From Paenibacillus silvisoli (GTDB taxonomy: Bacteria > Bacillota > Bacilli > Paenibacillales > Paenibacillaceae): DNA of 64,000 bases. The stretch covers positions 4,694,001-4,758,000 of the forward strand of contig NZ_CP133017.1 in the NCBI RefSeq assembly GCF_030866765.1, written 5' to 3'. Position numbers and translations under genes: made by a program. The notes below the pieces were generated by a model, which ran no database searches, was not told the origin of the DNA, and saw nothing but the letters and a program-made list of their open reading frames with translations. This document shows positions 17,592 to 27,900 of this stretch, one piece after another (positions within the stretch are counted from its first letter, which is position 1; every line of letters begins with the position of its first letter).

Positions 17592-18260
17592 TTACAGACC
17601 GGTTGTTTTTCTCCAGTCAGCCGCGAACTTCTCCATGCCTTGATCGGTCAGCGGATGCTTGGAAATTTGCTCGATAACCGACCACGGAATCGTGGCGATG
17701 TGCGCGCCTGCCATGGCGACGCGAGTAACGTGATCCGGGTGGCGGACCGACGCCGCGATAATTTGCGCGTTCAGGCTATGGATGCGGAACAGCTCCGCGA
17801 CCTTCGCGACCAGCCGCACGCCGTCTTCGGAAATATCGTCCAAGCGGCCGAGGAACGGCGAAACGTACGTCGCGCCGGCACGAGCGGCCAAGAGCGCCTG
17901 ATTGACCGTGAAAATGAGCGTTACGTTCGTCTTCACGCCTTTATTGGAGAGGTAGCGGCACGCTTCCAGACCTGCGATCGTCATCGGCAGCTTGATCGTA
18001 ATGTTTTTGTCGTAGTTGTTGATCTTGATCAGCTCTTCCGCCTGCGCGATCATCTCCTCGGCCGTCAGCGCGTCCGGAGTTACCTCGGCGGATACGGATT
18101 CAACCTCAGGCACCGACTGCAAAATCTCCTCGATGCGGTCCTCGAACTTCACGCCTTCCTTCGCCACCAAGGACGGGTTCGTCGTCACGCCGGATAGAAT
18201 CCCGATTTTGTATGCCTTCTTAATGTCCGCCAAGTTAGCCGTATCGATAAAAAATTTCAT
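17592..18260 (-). CDS. Transaldolase of the fructose-6-phosphate aldolase type
   Basis: A 222-residue class I aldolase of the short transaldolase (TAL/FSA, MipB-like) family. It opens with [16 protein letters not shown] and [13 protein letters not shown]; the Schiff-base Lys90 is in NITIKLPMT. Length matches the family (about 215-220), much shorter than classical transaldolase. In Bacillus these proteins (YwjH) act as transaldolase in the non-oxidative pentose phosphate pathway. It follows the transketolase gene by 41 bases with GGAGG before its ATG, so zwf, tkt and this gene form one operon. Confidence 0.93.
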   Translation of the reverse strand: MKFFIDTANLADIKKAYKIGILSGVTTNPSLVAKEGVKFEDRIEEILQSVPEVESVSAEVTPDALTAEEMIAQAEELIKINNYDKNITIKLPMTIAGLEACRYLSNKGVKTNVTLIFTVNQALLAARAGATYVSPFLGRLDDISEDGVRLVAKVAELFRIHSLNAQIIAASVRHPDHVTRVAMAGAHIATIPWSVIEQISKHPLTDQGMEKFAADWRKTTGL

Positions 18261-18301
18261 CGCCTTCTACCTCCGTTGGTTTCATATAGAATCAGATAGG
18301 A

Positions 18302-20296
18302 CTACAGCAATTCTTTCGCCAACCGTACTACATTTCCTACCGAGAAGCCGAAATATTCCATGACCTCCGTGCCCGGACCTGATGCGCCGAACGTGTCGAT
18401 CGAGAGCACCTTGCCGCTTGGACCTGCAAAACGATCCCAGCCCAGCGAAATTCCCGCTTCGATCGCCAGCCGCTTCGTTACGGAAGCCGGCAGCACCGCT
18501 TGCTTGTAGGCCTCTGGCTGGCGGTCGAACAGCTCTCTGCTCGGCATCGCGACGACGCGCACGGAGACGCCTTCCTTCTCCAGCTCCGCCTTCGCGCTTA
18601 CGGCAAGCGAAACCTCGGAGCCCGTGCCGATCAGAATCAGCTCCGGCTGACCGTTCGTTTCCGCCAGCACGTAGCCGCCTTGGGCTACCGCGTCGACATT
18701 GCCCTTCGTCGCTTCGTAGACCGGCAAGTTCTGGCGGCTCAGCACGAGCGCGACAGGACCTTCCTGCTGCTGCAGCGCATAAGCCCAAGCGCTTGCCGTT
18801 TCGTTCGCGTCGGTCGGCCGGATGACCGTCAGCCCCGGAATGGTACGGAGCGCCGCCAAATGCTCGACCGGCTCATGCGTAGGACCGTCTTCGCCGACCG
18901 CGATCGAATCATGCGTGAACACGTACACGACAGGCAGCTTTTGCAGCGCTGCTAGACGAATGGCTGGACGCAGATAGTCGCTGAACACGAAGAACGTGCT
19001 GACGAACGGCTTCAGACCGCCATGCAGCGCCATGCCGTTGCCGGCCGCGCCCATCGCGTGCTCGCGGACGCCGAAGTACACATTGCGTCCCGCGTAGCTA
19101 TCGACGGCAAACGTTCCCTCGCCGCCGATGTCCGTCATCGTCGAGTGAGACAAGTCGGCGCTTCCGCCGAATATCGAAGGTATGAGCTTGACGAAGTGAT
19201 TGATGGCATTGCCGCTCGCAACGCGCGTCGAGATCGATTTGCCGGTTTCGAACGACAGGATATCGGCAGCGTCGATCGTAACCTTGCCTGCAATGACGCT
19301 GGCAAGCTCTTGGCCAAGTTCGGCATGCTGCGCGGTATAGGCTGCAACCAGCTCATTCCATGCCGCTTCTTTCGCCGCGCCTTGCTGCTTCAGCTCCTCG
19401 AAGTGAGCCTTCACTTCGGCAGGAACCGTAAACTCCTCTTCATGCTGCCAGCCGTACGCTTCTTTCGTCGCCTTCGCTTCATCCTTGCCGAGCGGTACGC
19501 CATGCGCCTTATTCGTTCCTTGCACCTTCTTGCTGCCGTAGCCGATGATCGTGCGCACCTCGATCAGCGTCGGCTGCTCAAGGTTCTGCTTTGCTGCCGC
19601 GATCGCCTCCGAGATGAGCTCGATGTCGTTGCCGTCCTCGACGCGAAGATACTGCCACTGGGCCGACTCCGCCCGCTTCCGGATATTTTCGCCGAACGAA
19701 AGGCTCAGCTCCCCGTCCAGCGAAATATCGTTGGAATCGTACAGCACGATCAGTTTGCCCAGCTTCATGTGACCCGCCATCGACATCGCCTCGTACGAGA
19801 TGCCCTCCATCAGGCAGCCGTCTCCGACCAGCGCATACGTATAGTGATCGACAACCGGGAAGCCGTCTTGATTGAACTTCGCGGCAAGATGCGCTTCGGC
19901 CATTGCCATGCCGGCAGCCATCGCCACCCCTTGGCCGAGCGGACCGGTCGTTGCGTCCACGCCGTCGGTGTGGCCGAACTCGGGATGCCCCGGCGTCTTG
20001 CTGTTCAGCTTGCGGAATTGTTTGAGATCCTCAAGCGAAACTTGGTAGCCTGTCAGGTGGAGCAAGCTGTAAAGCAGGGCGGAGCCGTGGCCTGCGGACA
20101 GGACGAACCGGTCGCGGTTGAACCAGCGGGAATGGCTCGGATTGTGGTTCAACTGCTTCGCCCACAAGGCGTACGCCATCGGCGCGGCGCCCATCGGGAG
20201 ACCGGGATGGCCGGAGTTGGCGGCGTTAATGGCGTCGATGGACAGCGTGCGGATCGTGTCGATCGACAATTGATCAATGGTTTGCGTGATAGGCAT
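18302..20296 (-). CDS. tkt: Transketolase
   Basis: A 664-residue thiamine-diphosphate enzyme that moves two-carbon ketol units in the pentose phosphate pathway. The Pyr/PP fold landmarks are present: [18 protein letters not shown] near residue 28, the ThDP motif beginning [10 protein letters not shown] at 158, and [19 protein letters not shown] in the second domain. ATG at 20296 is chosen because it matches the family start and follows AGGA by 7 bases; the frame is open further upstream only because it runs out of phase under zwf. It overlaps the end of zwf by 23 bases, suggesting translational coupling. Confidence 0.96.
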   Translation of the reverse strand: MPITQTIDQLSIDTIRTLSIDAINAANSGHPGLPMGAAPMAYALWAKQLNHNPSHSRWFNRDRFVLSAGHGSALLYSLLHLTGYQVSLEDLKQFRKLNSKTPGHPEFGHTDGVDATTGPLGQGVAMAAGMAMAEAHLAAKFNQDGFPVVDHYTYALVGDGCLMEGISYEAMSMAGHMKLGKLIVLYDSNDISLDGELSLSFGENIRKRAESAQWQYLRVEDGNDIELISEAIAAAKQNLEQPTLIEVRTIIGYGSKKVQGTNKAHGVPLGKDEAKATKEAYGWQHEEEFTVPAEVKAHFEELKQQGAAKEAAWNELVAAYTAQHAELGQELASVIAGKVTIDAADILSFETGKSISTRVASGNAINHFVKLIPSIFGGSADLSHSTMTDIGGEGTFAVDSYAGRNVYFGVREHAMGAAGNGMALHGGLKPFVSTFFVFSDYLRPAIRLAALQKLPVVYVFTHDSIAVGEDGPTHEPVEHLAALRTIPGLTVIRPTDANETASAWAYALQQQEGPVALVLSRQNLPVYEATKGNVDAVAQGGYVLAETNGQPELILIGTGSEVSLAVSAKAELEKEGVSVRVVAMPSRELFDRQPEAYKQAVLPASVTKRLAIEAGISLGWDRFAGPSGKVLSIDTFGASGPGTEVMEYFGFSVGNVVRLAKELL

Positions 20297-21803
20297 AGTT
20301 CGTTCCTGCTTTCGTTTCGTTATCGTCTTGCTCCGGCTTGCTGTCGAAATGCCAACGGTAGCCGTCCTTCGCCAGCAGCTCGTCGGAAGCGGCCGGTCCA
20401 TAGGAGCCCGCTTCGTACGGATACAGCGGAAGCCGGTTCGCTTGGAAGGCGTCGAGAATCGGCTGCGTCCATTTCCAGGCCAGCTCCACCTCATCCCAAT
20501 GCGCGAAGAATGTTGCATCCCCGAGCATCGCATCGCGGATCAAGTTCTCATACGCCTCGGGGACATCCTGCTGGCTCGCATGGAAATCGATGCGGATCGG
20601 CTGAAGCTCGCCGCTGCGTCCCGCGTCTTTCATGTTGAGCTGCAGCGTAATGCCCTCGTGCGGGCTGATCTCGATGACGAGCAGATTCGGACGCTTCCGC
20701 TCATCCTTGTGTCCGGCCTGCTGCGCGAGCGGCTCCTTGAACTCGATGACGATGCGCGTCGACTTCTCTTTCATCCGTTTGCCGGTCCGGATGTAGAACG
20801 GCACGCCGCGCCAGAAGTAATCGTCGATCTGCAGTTTCGCGGCGATGAACGTGTCGTTCATCGAGCCTTCCGGAATGCCCGGCTCGGCTGCGTAGCCGAT
20901 GACCGGCTTCCCTTGGATCGAACCGGATTGATACTGCCCGCGGACGATCGAAGCGGCGATGTCCTCCGGCTGCAGCGGAAGCAGCGCCTCCATGACCTTC
21001 TTCTTCTTCAGCCGCACCTCGTCCGCGGAGCTGTTGCTCGGCAGATGGATCGCCAGCATCATGAGCAGCTGCAGCATGTGGTTCTGGAACATATCGCGCA
21101 CGGCGCCGGCCTGATCGTAATACGCGGCCCGTTCTTCGACGCCGACCGTCTCGTTCGCCGTAATTTGCACGTTGGCGATATGGCGGTTCGTCCAGAGCGC
21201 ATGCAGCATCGAATTCGACTGCTGCAGCGTCTCCAGCCGCTGAACCATCGGCTTGCCGAGGTAATGGTCGATCCGGTAAATTTCATCCTCGGCGAACGCC
21301 TTGCCCAGCTTGACGTTCAGCTCCCGCGCGGATTGCAGATCATGGCCGAACGGCTTCTCGATGACGAGCCGCTTCCAGCCCTTCGCGGAACCAAGCCCGC
21401 TCTCCATCACATTCGCCGCGATCGGCTCGAAAAACTCCGGCGCAACCGACAAGTAGAACATCCGGTTCGGCGCCGCTCCGAGCGCTTCCTCCCGCTCCTC
21501 GACCCGCGTCAGCAGCTTCGCATAGTCTTCGATGCGGCCGATATTGAGCACATTATAACGGAACGCGTTCAAGAACGATTGCGTCGCCGCTTCATCGCCG
21601 GGCACGCGTCTCGAGAACGCGCTCAGCGACTGCTCGACATGCGAGCGGAACGTCTCATCGTTGAATTCTCTTCGGCCCAAGCCGAACACGGAGAAAGACT
21701 GCGGCAGCTTTCCGTCCAAAAATAAGTTATATAAAGCCGGGTAAATTTTCCGTTTAGCCAAATCTCCCGTTGCTCCAAACAAGACAAGCGTCATTGGTTC
21801 CAT
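20274..21803 (-). CDS. zwf: Glucose-6-phosphate 1-dehydrogenase
   Basis: A 509-residue enzyme that oxidises glucose-6-phosphate to 6-phosphogluconolactone and makes NADPH. The Rossmann fingerprint is [18 protein letters not shown] at residues 9-26. The active-site motif is RIDHYLGK, where the His acts in catalysis, and the upstream VIEKPFGHD motif is intact. It is the first gene of the zwf-tkt-fsa operon. No 6-phosphogluconate dehydrogenase gene lies in the window. A LysR-family gene is divergent 101 bases away and is the obvious candidate regulator, without proof. NADPH supply may matter for the AhpF systems and diaminopimelate metabolism. Confidence 0.96.
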   Translation of the reverse strand: MEPMTLVLFGATGDLAKRKIYPALYNLFLDGKLPQSFSVFGLGRREFNDETFRSHVEQSLSAFSRRVPGDEAATQSFLNAFRYNVLNIGRIEDYAKLLTRVEEREEALGAAPNRMFYLSVAPEFFEPIAANVMESGLGSAKGWKRLVIEKPFGHDLQSARELNVKLGKAFAEDEIYRIDHYLGKPMVQRLETLQQSNSMLHALWTNRHIANVQITANETVGVEERAAYYDQAGAVRDMFQNHMLQLLMMLAIHLPSNSSADEVRLKKKKVMEALLPLQPEDIAASIVRGQYQSGSIQGKPVIGYAAEPGIPEGSMNDTFIAAKLQIDDYFWRGVPFYIRTGKRMKEKSTRIVIEFKEPLAQQAGHKDERKRPNLLVIEISPHEGITLQLNMKDAGRSGELQPIRIDFHASQQDVPEAYENLIRDAMLGDATFFAHWDEVELAWKWTQPILDAFQANRLPLYPYEAGSYGPAASDELLAKDGYRWHFDSKPEQDDNETKAGTNYAYHANH

Positions 21804-21904
21804 ATGGGGTGACTCTCCTTCCCTGATTCCCTTAGATCCACTATAATACGATTAGCATGTATATAAGTAATCAATATATTTTACAGGAGCTATAGACCAC
21901 GTCT

Positions 21905-22789
21905 ATGAACAATAACTACGAATTGTACAAGGTGTTCTATTGGGCGGCGAAGACCGGCAGTCTGACGCAAGCCGCCAAAGCGCTGTATATTACGCAGCCG
22001 AGCGTCAGCCACGCCATCAAGCAGCTGGAGGACAGCTTCGGTCTCACGCTGTTTTACCGGAATCCGAAAGGCGTATCGCTGACGCAGGAAGGCGCCATCC
22101 TCTACTCCTATATCGAGCAGTCGCAGATCCTCATTTCGCTGGCGGAGGAGAAAATGGCCGCGCTCAAAAACCTGGACAGCGGCGAGCTGCGCATCGGCGG
22201 CAGCGACTCGTTGTTCAAGCATTACATCCTCCCTTATTTGGAGGAGTATCACCGGCTCTATCCCGGCGTCCGGCTTCATCTGAATCACGGGACGACGCCG
22301 GAAGTGATGACGTTTCTGAAGGAAGGCCGCATTGACCTCGGCGTCGTGCGGATGCCGATCGTCGATCCCCAGCTGGAGGTTAGGGAAAGTCTGCAGCTGC
22401 AGGACTGCTTCGTGGCGGGAGCCCGTTACGCCGAGCTGAAGGGGATGGTGTTAACGCTGGAAACGCTGCTGCAATATCCCGTCATCCTGTTCTCGCGCAA
22501 CAGCCGGGCGCGAATGGCGATTACGGAATTGTTCCAGAGCTACGGCATTACGCTGAAGCCGGAAATCGAGGTCGGCAGCGTCGATCTGCTCATCGAGCTG
22601 GCCCGAAAGGGACTCGGGATTTCGTACGTGACGCGCGAGTTCGTGTCCAAAGAGCTGGAGAACGGGTCGTTGTTCGAAATTCGGCTGGACGTCCAGCTGC
22701 CGCCCTCCCATGTCGGCATCATGACGATGCGCAGCATGCCTTTGTCCAGCAGCGCGGGCAAGTTTATCGAGCTCATGAGGCTCACCTGA
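21905..22789 (+). CDS. LysR-family transcriptional regulator divergent from zwf
   Basis: A 294-residue LysR-type regulator. The winged helix-turn-helix is at residues 6-64 (YKVFYWAAKTGSLTQAAKAL, TQPSVSHAIKQLEDSFG), followed by a linker helix and a substrate-binding-like effector domain (GELRIGGSDSLFKHYILPYL onward). Upstream lies AGGAG, but 15 bases from the ATG, a weak spacing. It is divergent from zwf and upstream of ddh, which is 194 bases downstream on the same strand behind a terminator and its own promoter. Target genes are unknown; zwf and ddh are candidates by position. Confidence 0.92.
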   Translation: MNNNYELYKVFYWAAKTGSLTQAAKALYITQPSVSHAIKQLEDSFGLTLFYRNPKGVSLTQEGAILYSYIEQSQILISLAEEKMAALKNLDSGELRIGGSDSLFKHYILPYLEEYHRLYPGVRLHLNHGTTPEVMTFLKEGRIDLGVVRMPIVDPQLEVRESLQLQDCFVAGARYAELKGMVLTLETLLQYPVILFSRNSRARMAITELFQSYGITLKPEIEVGSVDLLIELARKGLGISYVTREFVSKELENGSLFEIRLDVQLPPSHVGIMTMRSMPLSSSAGKFIELMRLT

Positions 22790-22790
22790 C

Positions 22791-22822
22791 GAAAGAAGGC
22801 TGCCTCCCGGCAGCCTTCTTTC
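22791..22822 (+). terminator. Terminator after the LysR gene
   Basis: GAAAGAAGGCTGCC pairs with GGCAGCCTTCTTTC around TCCC. Perfect 14-bp stem starting directly after the stop codon. Confidence 0.9.
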
Positions 22823-22900
22823 GTGCTAATTACCAGCAAAAATTTAAGCGCCAATTTTCTCGCTTTTTCGGTGAAAATTGCCTATTTCCAAAACTTATAG

Positions 22901-22928
22901 TTTACATTCCATGTAATCTCTTTATACT
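22901..22928 (+). promoter_or_regulatory. ddh promoter with internal palindrome
   Basis: -35 TTTACA (22901-22906), 16-base spacer, -10 TATACT (22923-22928). A palindrome TTACATTCCATGTAA (22902-22916) overlaps the -35 and spacer. It has the T-N11-A form of LysR operators, so it may be the site of the upstream LysR protein (inference). Confidence 0.6.
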
Positions 22929-22983
22929 ATTAAAAGATATCGTTTCTTAACATCTTACAATTACTTTTCGGGAGGAACTTGAA

Positions 22984-23967
22984 GTGCAACAAACGATCAA
23001 GCTAGGCATTGTCGGTTATGGAAACCTCGGCAGAGGCGTTGAGAAAGCGATCCGTCAAAATCCGGACATGGAGCTGACCGCGGTCTTCACGCGCAGACAG
23101 CCAGAGCAAATGAGCGGCCCTGAAGGCGTTCGCTTCGAGCATATTTCGGCTATCGAGCAGTACAAAGGCATCATCGACGTTATGATTCTTTGCGGCGGCT
23201 CGGCTACCGATCTGCCTGAACAAACGCCGGTCATCGCGCGTCTGTTCAACACGGTCGACAGCTTCGACACGCACGCGAAAATTCCTGAATTCTATGAAAC
23301 CGTTAACGCGGCTGCCGAGCAAGCCGGCACGCTCAGCATCATTTCGACAGGCTGGGATCCGGGCCTCTTCTCGCTGAACCGCTTGCTGGCGGAAGCGATC
23401 CTTCCGGAAGGCAAAGACTACACGTTCTGGGGCAAAGGCGTCAGCCAAGGCCACTCCGACGCGATCCGCCGCGTGCCTGGCGTCAAAGCCGGCGTTCAAT
23501 ACACCGTGCCGGTCGAAGAAGTCATCAACCGCATTCGTTCCGGCGAAACGCCAGAGCTGGAAACGCGCGAGAAGCACTTGAGACAGTGCTTCGTCGTCTC
23601 CGAAGAAGGCGCGGATCGCGATGAAATTACGAGCACGATCGTCAATATGCCGAACTACTTCTCCGACTACGATACAACGGTAACATACATTACCGAAGAG
23701 CAGCTCGCTGCCGAGCACGAAGGCATGCCGCACGGCGGCTTCGTTATCCGCAGCGGCATTACCGGCGAAGGCACGAAGCAAATCATCGAATTCGGCCTGA
23801 AGCTGGAAAGCAATCCGGAGTTCACGGCCAGCGTTCTCATCGCTTGCGCGCGTGCGGGCCACCGCATGAGCCAAGAAGGCGGCAAAGGCGCGAAGACGAT
23901 CTTCGACCTTCCGCTCGGCTACCTATCGCCGAAATCGGCGGAGCAGCTTCGTCGCGAATTGCTGTAA
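22984..23967 (+). CDS. ddh: meso-Diaminopimelate D-dehydrogenase
   Basis: A 327-residue NADPH-dependent enzyme (EC 1.4.1.16) that makes meso-diaminopimelate in one step from tetrahydrodipicolinate, for lysine and peptidoglycan. The Rossmann motif is GIVGYGNLGRGVE at residues 7-19. The conserved substrate region STGWDPGLFSLNRLLAE and FWGKGVSQGHSDAIRRV is complete. Starts at GTG after GGGAGGA. It stands alone with its own promoter and terminator. The enzyme occurs patchily in Firmicutes and Actinobacteria, usually beside another DAP route. Confidence 0.95.
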   Translation: MQQTIKLGIVGYGNLGRGVEKAIRQNPDMELTAVFTRRQPEQMSGPEGVRFEHISAIEQYKGIIDVMILCGGSATDLPEQTPVIARLFNTVDSFDTHAKIPEFYETVNAAAEQAGTLSIISTGWDPGLFSLNRLLAEAILPEGKDYTFWGKGVSQGHSDAIRRVPGVKAGVQYTVPVEEVINRIRSGETPELETREKHLRQCFVVSEEGADRDEITSTIVNMPNYFSDYDTTVTYITEEQLAAEHEGMPHGGFVIRSGITGEGTKQIIEFGLKLESNPEFTASVLIACARAGHRMSQEGGKGAKTIFDLPLGYLSPKSAEQLRRELL

Positions 23968-23978
23968 TTCATGTTAAA

Positions 23979-24007
23979 AAGCGGCCCTCATGGGGGCCGT
24001 TTTTTTA
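23979..24007 (+). terminator. Terminator after ddh
   Basis: A hairpin GCGGCCCTCATGGGGGCCG with a GGCCC/GGGCC stem and seven T. Confidence 0.85.
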
Positions 24008-24040
24008 TCGTTGCAGCCTATCCGATCACCGGATGTCCGT

Positions 24041-24838
24041 TCATCCCCGCTGCTCCCGGTACCTTGTCGGGTTCAAGCCCGTGAACTTCTTGAACACGCT
24101 GCAGAAATAATTCGGCTCCTCATACCCGACCAACTGCGAAATCGCCGCGATCTTCATGCCGGTCGATACCAGCATCTCCTGCGACCGCTCGATCCGCTTG
24201 CGGGATATATACTCGTTGAAGCTGATGCCGCAAATTTGCTTGAACCGTTTGGAGAAATAATTCGGATGAATCGGATACGTTTCGCCCACCCACTGCAGCG
24301 ACAAATCTTCGGCGTAATGCGAATCGATATAGGCTCGGATGGACAGCACGATGTCATCGCACGTTACTTCCTCGTCCTGCGCTTGCTGCATAACCGCATC
24401 CTGCGGTCTCTGAACGCTGGCATCAAGCCGCTCCAAATAGTGAAGCCGTTCTTCTTCCTCCCGTTCCTGCTGAAGCTCGAAACAAAGCTCCGACAGCAGC
24501 CGATTCAGCTTCTCCTTGTCGACCGGCTTGAGCAAATAATCGCTCACCTTATGCGACATCGCCGCTCTTGCGTATTCGAAATCGCCGTATCCGCTCACGA
24601 TTACGAATTTGGTCCGATGCTGCCTTCGTCTCGCCTCCGCGATGAACTGCAAGCCGTCCATGCCAGGCATGCGCACATCGGTCAGCACGATGTCCGGGCT
24701 TTGCTCCTCTAGTATAGCGAGCGCTTCCAACCCATGCTCCGCTTCCCCCGCCAGCTGCAGGCCAAGCGGCTCCCAGTCGATTTTGCTGATTAACCCTTGC
24801 CGAAGCAGCTGCTCATCGTCCACGATCATTACCTGCAT
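24041..24838 (-). CDS. YesN-type response regulator (receiver plus AraC domain), orphan
   Basis: A 265-residue regulator. The receiver has acidic residues in MIVDDE, phosphoacceptor Asp54 in LTDVRMPGMDG and Lys in LLKPVDKEKL. A short linker leads to an AraC domain (LSLQWVGETYPIHPNYFSKRFKQICGISFNEYI, then IAAISQLVGYEEPNYFCSVFKKFTG). Length is about half that of typical YesN proteins because the middle linker is very short. No sensor kinase of the YesM type is adjacent, so the partner is elsewhere. The surface-protein gene upstream on the same strand is separated from it by a terminator. Confidence 0.92.
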   Translation of the reverse strand: MQVMIVDDEQLLRQGLISKIDWEPLGLQLAGEAEHGLEALAILEEQSPDIVLTDVRMPGMDGLQFIAEARRRQHRTKFVIVSGYGDFEYARAAMSHKVSDYLLKPVDKEKLNRLLSELCFELQQEREEEERLHYLERLDASVQRPQDAVMQQAQDEEVTCDDIVLSIRAYIDSHYAEDLSLQWVGETYPIHPNYFSKRFKQICGISFNEYISRKRIERSQEMLVSTGMKIAAISQLVGYEEPNYFCSVFKKFTGLNPTRYREQRG

Positions 24839-24943
24839 AGCCTACGACACCTCCATATCCCAAATTTATACAAATGAGCGTCGTTATGGCAATGGTCGGA
24901 AATAGCTATAAATGTAGTCCTATCGCGGGGGATTTCGACAAAA

Positions 24944-24984
24944 ACGAAGAGGCCGCAGCCCGGTCATGCCGAGTCTGCAGCCTC
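24944..24984 (-). terminator. Terminator after the surface-protein gene
   Basis: GAGGCCGCAG (24949-24958) pairs imperfectly with CTGCAGCCTC (24975-24984), followed on the minus strand by TTCGTTTTTG. Confidence 0.7.
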
Positions 24985-24992
24985 GCGTCTAG

Positions 24993-27900
24993 TTAAGGTG
25001 CGCCTAAGACCACTTCATTGTACACGCTCGTATCGGCCCAATATGGCAGGTTCTTATCGACCCAGCTAATGTATTCGTTTCGTTTGCCGTCGCCGTCGGA
25101 ATCGTCATTGGCGCTCGCGTTGAAGCCGATCACGTCGTAAGCCTCCGGAGAAAGCGCCGTAAACGGGACGGCGAACTCGACGATATAGCCTCCATCGACG
25201 ATGGTGACGGCATGCTCGACCTTGGACAAATCCAGTCCTGCCGATACCGTCGACAAAGCGTCGTTCATGCCGACTCGCAGGAAGTAATCGCCTGCGCCCA
25301 TCGCCCCCCGCTTCGCGTTCGTTTCATCGACCCAAACCTCGACGGAATCGCTATGCTCATTCGCGCCAACCGCATTCGGCGTCGAATCTGTCATTTCGAA
25401 CAAGTAGTAGAGCGCATCCGAATCCCAAGCGACGCGCGCAGTTCCCGTCGTACCTGGCGCCGTTGTGCCCATCTGCAAAGGCGTCGAATTCGCCCACAAC
25501 GCATCGACCGCCCCGTCGATGACCGGCTTTCCGAACGCCGCAACAGGCATTGCCGACTCTGCAAGCGTAACCTCGTTGTACACCTTCGTATCCGCCCAGT
25601 ATGGCAAATCCTTGTTCACCCAGCTGATATAGACATTGCGCTTGCCGTCGCCGTCGGAGTCGTCGTTGGCGCTGGCATTGAAGCCGATGATGCTGCCCAT
25701 TTGCGGCTGAAGCGCCGTGTAAGGGACGGAGAACTCCGCGATATAGCCGTCCCCAATTTCCGTCACATGGCTCACGACGTCGTTGACATTGACGGCGCCT
25801 GCGCCGACCGTCACTGCGTTGTCACGGCCGACCCGCAGCATATAATCGCCTTCTCCCATCGGGCCGCGCTTGGCATTCAACTCGTCGACCCACACTTCAA
25901 CGGAGTCGTTGTGCTCCGCCGACGCCAGCGTATTCGGGGTCGTATCCTTCATCTTGAACAAGAAATGGAGCGCATGCTCATCCCACAAGACGCGCGCGCT
26001 TCCCGCCAGCCCGTTCGGAACGGTATCCATCGCCAGCTCGGTCGCGTTCGCCCAGACGTCGTCGATGATGCCGTCAATGACCGGCGTGGCCACTGCCGCG
26101 ACCGTCTGATTGCCGTTCCCGCCGCCGTCGCCGGTGTCATTCGGCATGTCGCTCGTAATGCCCGGATCGCCGGACAAATTCGAATAGGCCGCTTTGCCCG
26201 CTCCGCTCACCGTGTTGCCCGTAAAATCGATGACGCCCTGGACGGTCTTCACGACCAAAATACCGTAGTTCTGCGGATTCGATATCGTATTCGATTTGAA
26301 TTGGAGCGCTTGAATCGGCGCCGTTCCGACGATCAGAATCGCGCTGTCGTTCGAATCGGCAAGCGTGTTATTCTCGATGAGCACCGTATCGATGCTCGGC
26401 GTTTGGTTCGTCGCCTGGACGCGGATGCCGCCTTTCTCCGCTACGGCCGCGTTGCGGCTGTCTCTCATGATCGTATTGTTGCGGACGGTCAAATTTTTAA
26501 CCGTATATGTTTTGTAGTTGCCCTCGGACGCAATGTAGACGCCCGCTCCGCCGTTATCCTCGATGAGATTGTTTTCGACCAGCACGTTCTCGCCGCCGGA
26601 GACGGTAATGCCGCGGGCGTGACCGCCGGACACGTGGTTATTGCGGATCGTGACATTTTTGACCCAGTCGCCGAACTTCTCGTACGAGACGATCGCGATT
26701 TGATCATCGCCCGTGTCGATCGAGCGGTTATCCTCAATCAGCAGATCTTCGGACAAGCCGGTAATATGCGTGCCGTCGGCCAGCGTATTCATGACCGTAT
26801 TGCCGCGGATGACGCCATGCTTGCCGACCGAGAAGATGCCGGCGGAAGAGCCGCCGTCGATCGTAATATGCTGAATCGTAAAATTCGTCGCTTGCGGGCC
26901 AGCCCATACCCGGGCGGAATCATCGTTCTGCAGCCTTACGGATGCCGGAATCGTGGTCAGCTTCACCATGCTCAAGTCCGAGCCGTCCCCGGTCAGAAAG
27001 ACCGCCTGCGTGTTCAGATTCAGGCTCTTCAGAATCGATGTGTCCCCATCGCCGGTCATATCGACGCCGTCCAGCGTGAGCAGACCGTCGTACAGAAATT
27101 CGCCGCTTGGCACGTAAAGCGTTTTGCCCAGCGATTTGGCTGCCGCCGCCGCGTCCTTGATGCTCGGCAAATCGTCGATGTCGTCATTCGGAACGGCCCC
27201 GAAATCCATGATGTTCATCATTTCGCCCGGCTCCAGGGTGATGATCGTATACAAGCCCGACGATACGGCGGAGTCGTTCATGCCCGCCTTCATCGCAACA
27301 GCCTTCACCGTCGTTGTCGTCTCGACGGCGATCGGTCCGGTGTACGCGGCGGAGGCCGCCGTCGGCGTACTGTCGTCCGTTGTGTACCGGATCACGGCGC
27401 CTGCCGTTTCCGTCGAAAGGGTGACCGATTGGCCGGCCGCGTATGTACCCGGCGACGGATTGAATACCGGCGCTGCCGCTGTCTGAACCGGAGGCGGACC
27501 CGCTTCGCCAGGCGTGAATGCGACGGTCGGATTCCAGAAGGTATGGTCGTTATCCATATTGATATTTTTGCCGACGATGAAATAGATGGCGTCGCCTTCA
27601 GTAACGGGAATGCCGCTCACGCCGGAAGGAAACACGTCCGTCGTGCCGGTGACGGTTTGCGTCCACAGCTCCGTGCCGTTTATCTTGATCGTCGCGACGA
27701 TGCCGTCTCCGACCGCGCTGCCTTTGTGAACGCCGCCGGTGATGTCGACCTTTCCGGCTCCCGGCGCGACCCATTTGCGGACGGAATCGGCCGATGCTTG
27801 CGGATGCTGCGCATCTGCGCTCACCCATGGGTAGCCGAGAACGGGATTCTCGAATCGCTGCGGCGCGGAAGTATTGAACGAAGTCAAATTCGTATAAGCG

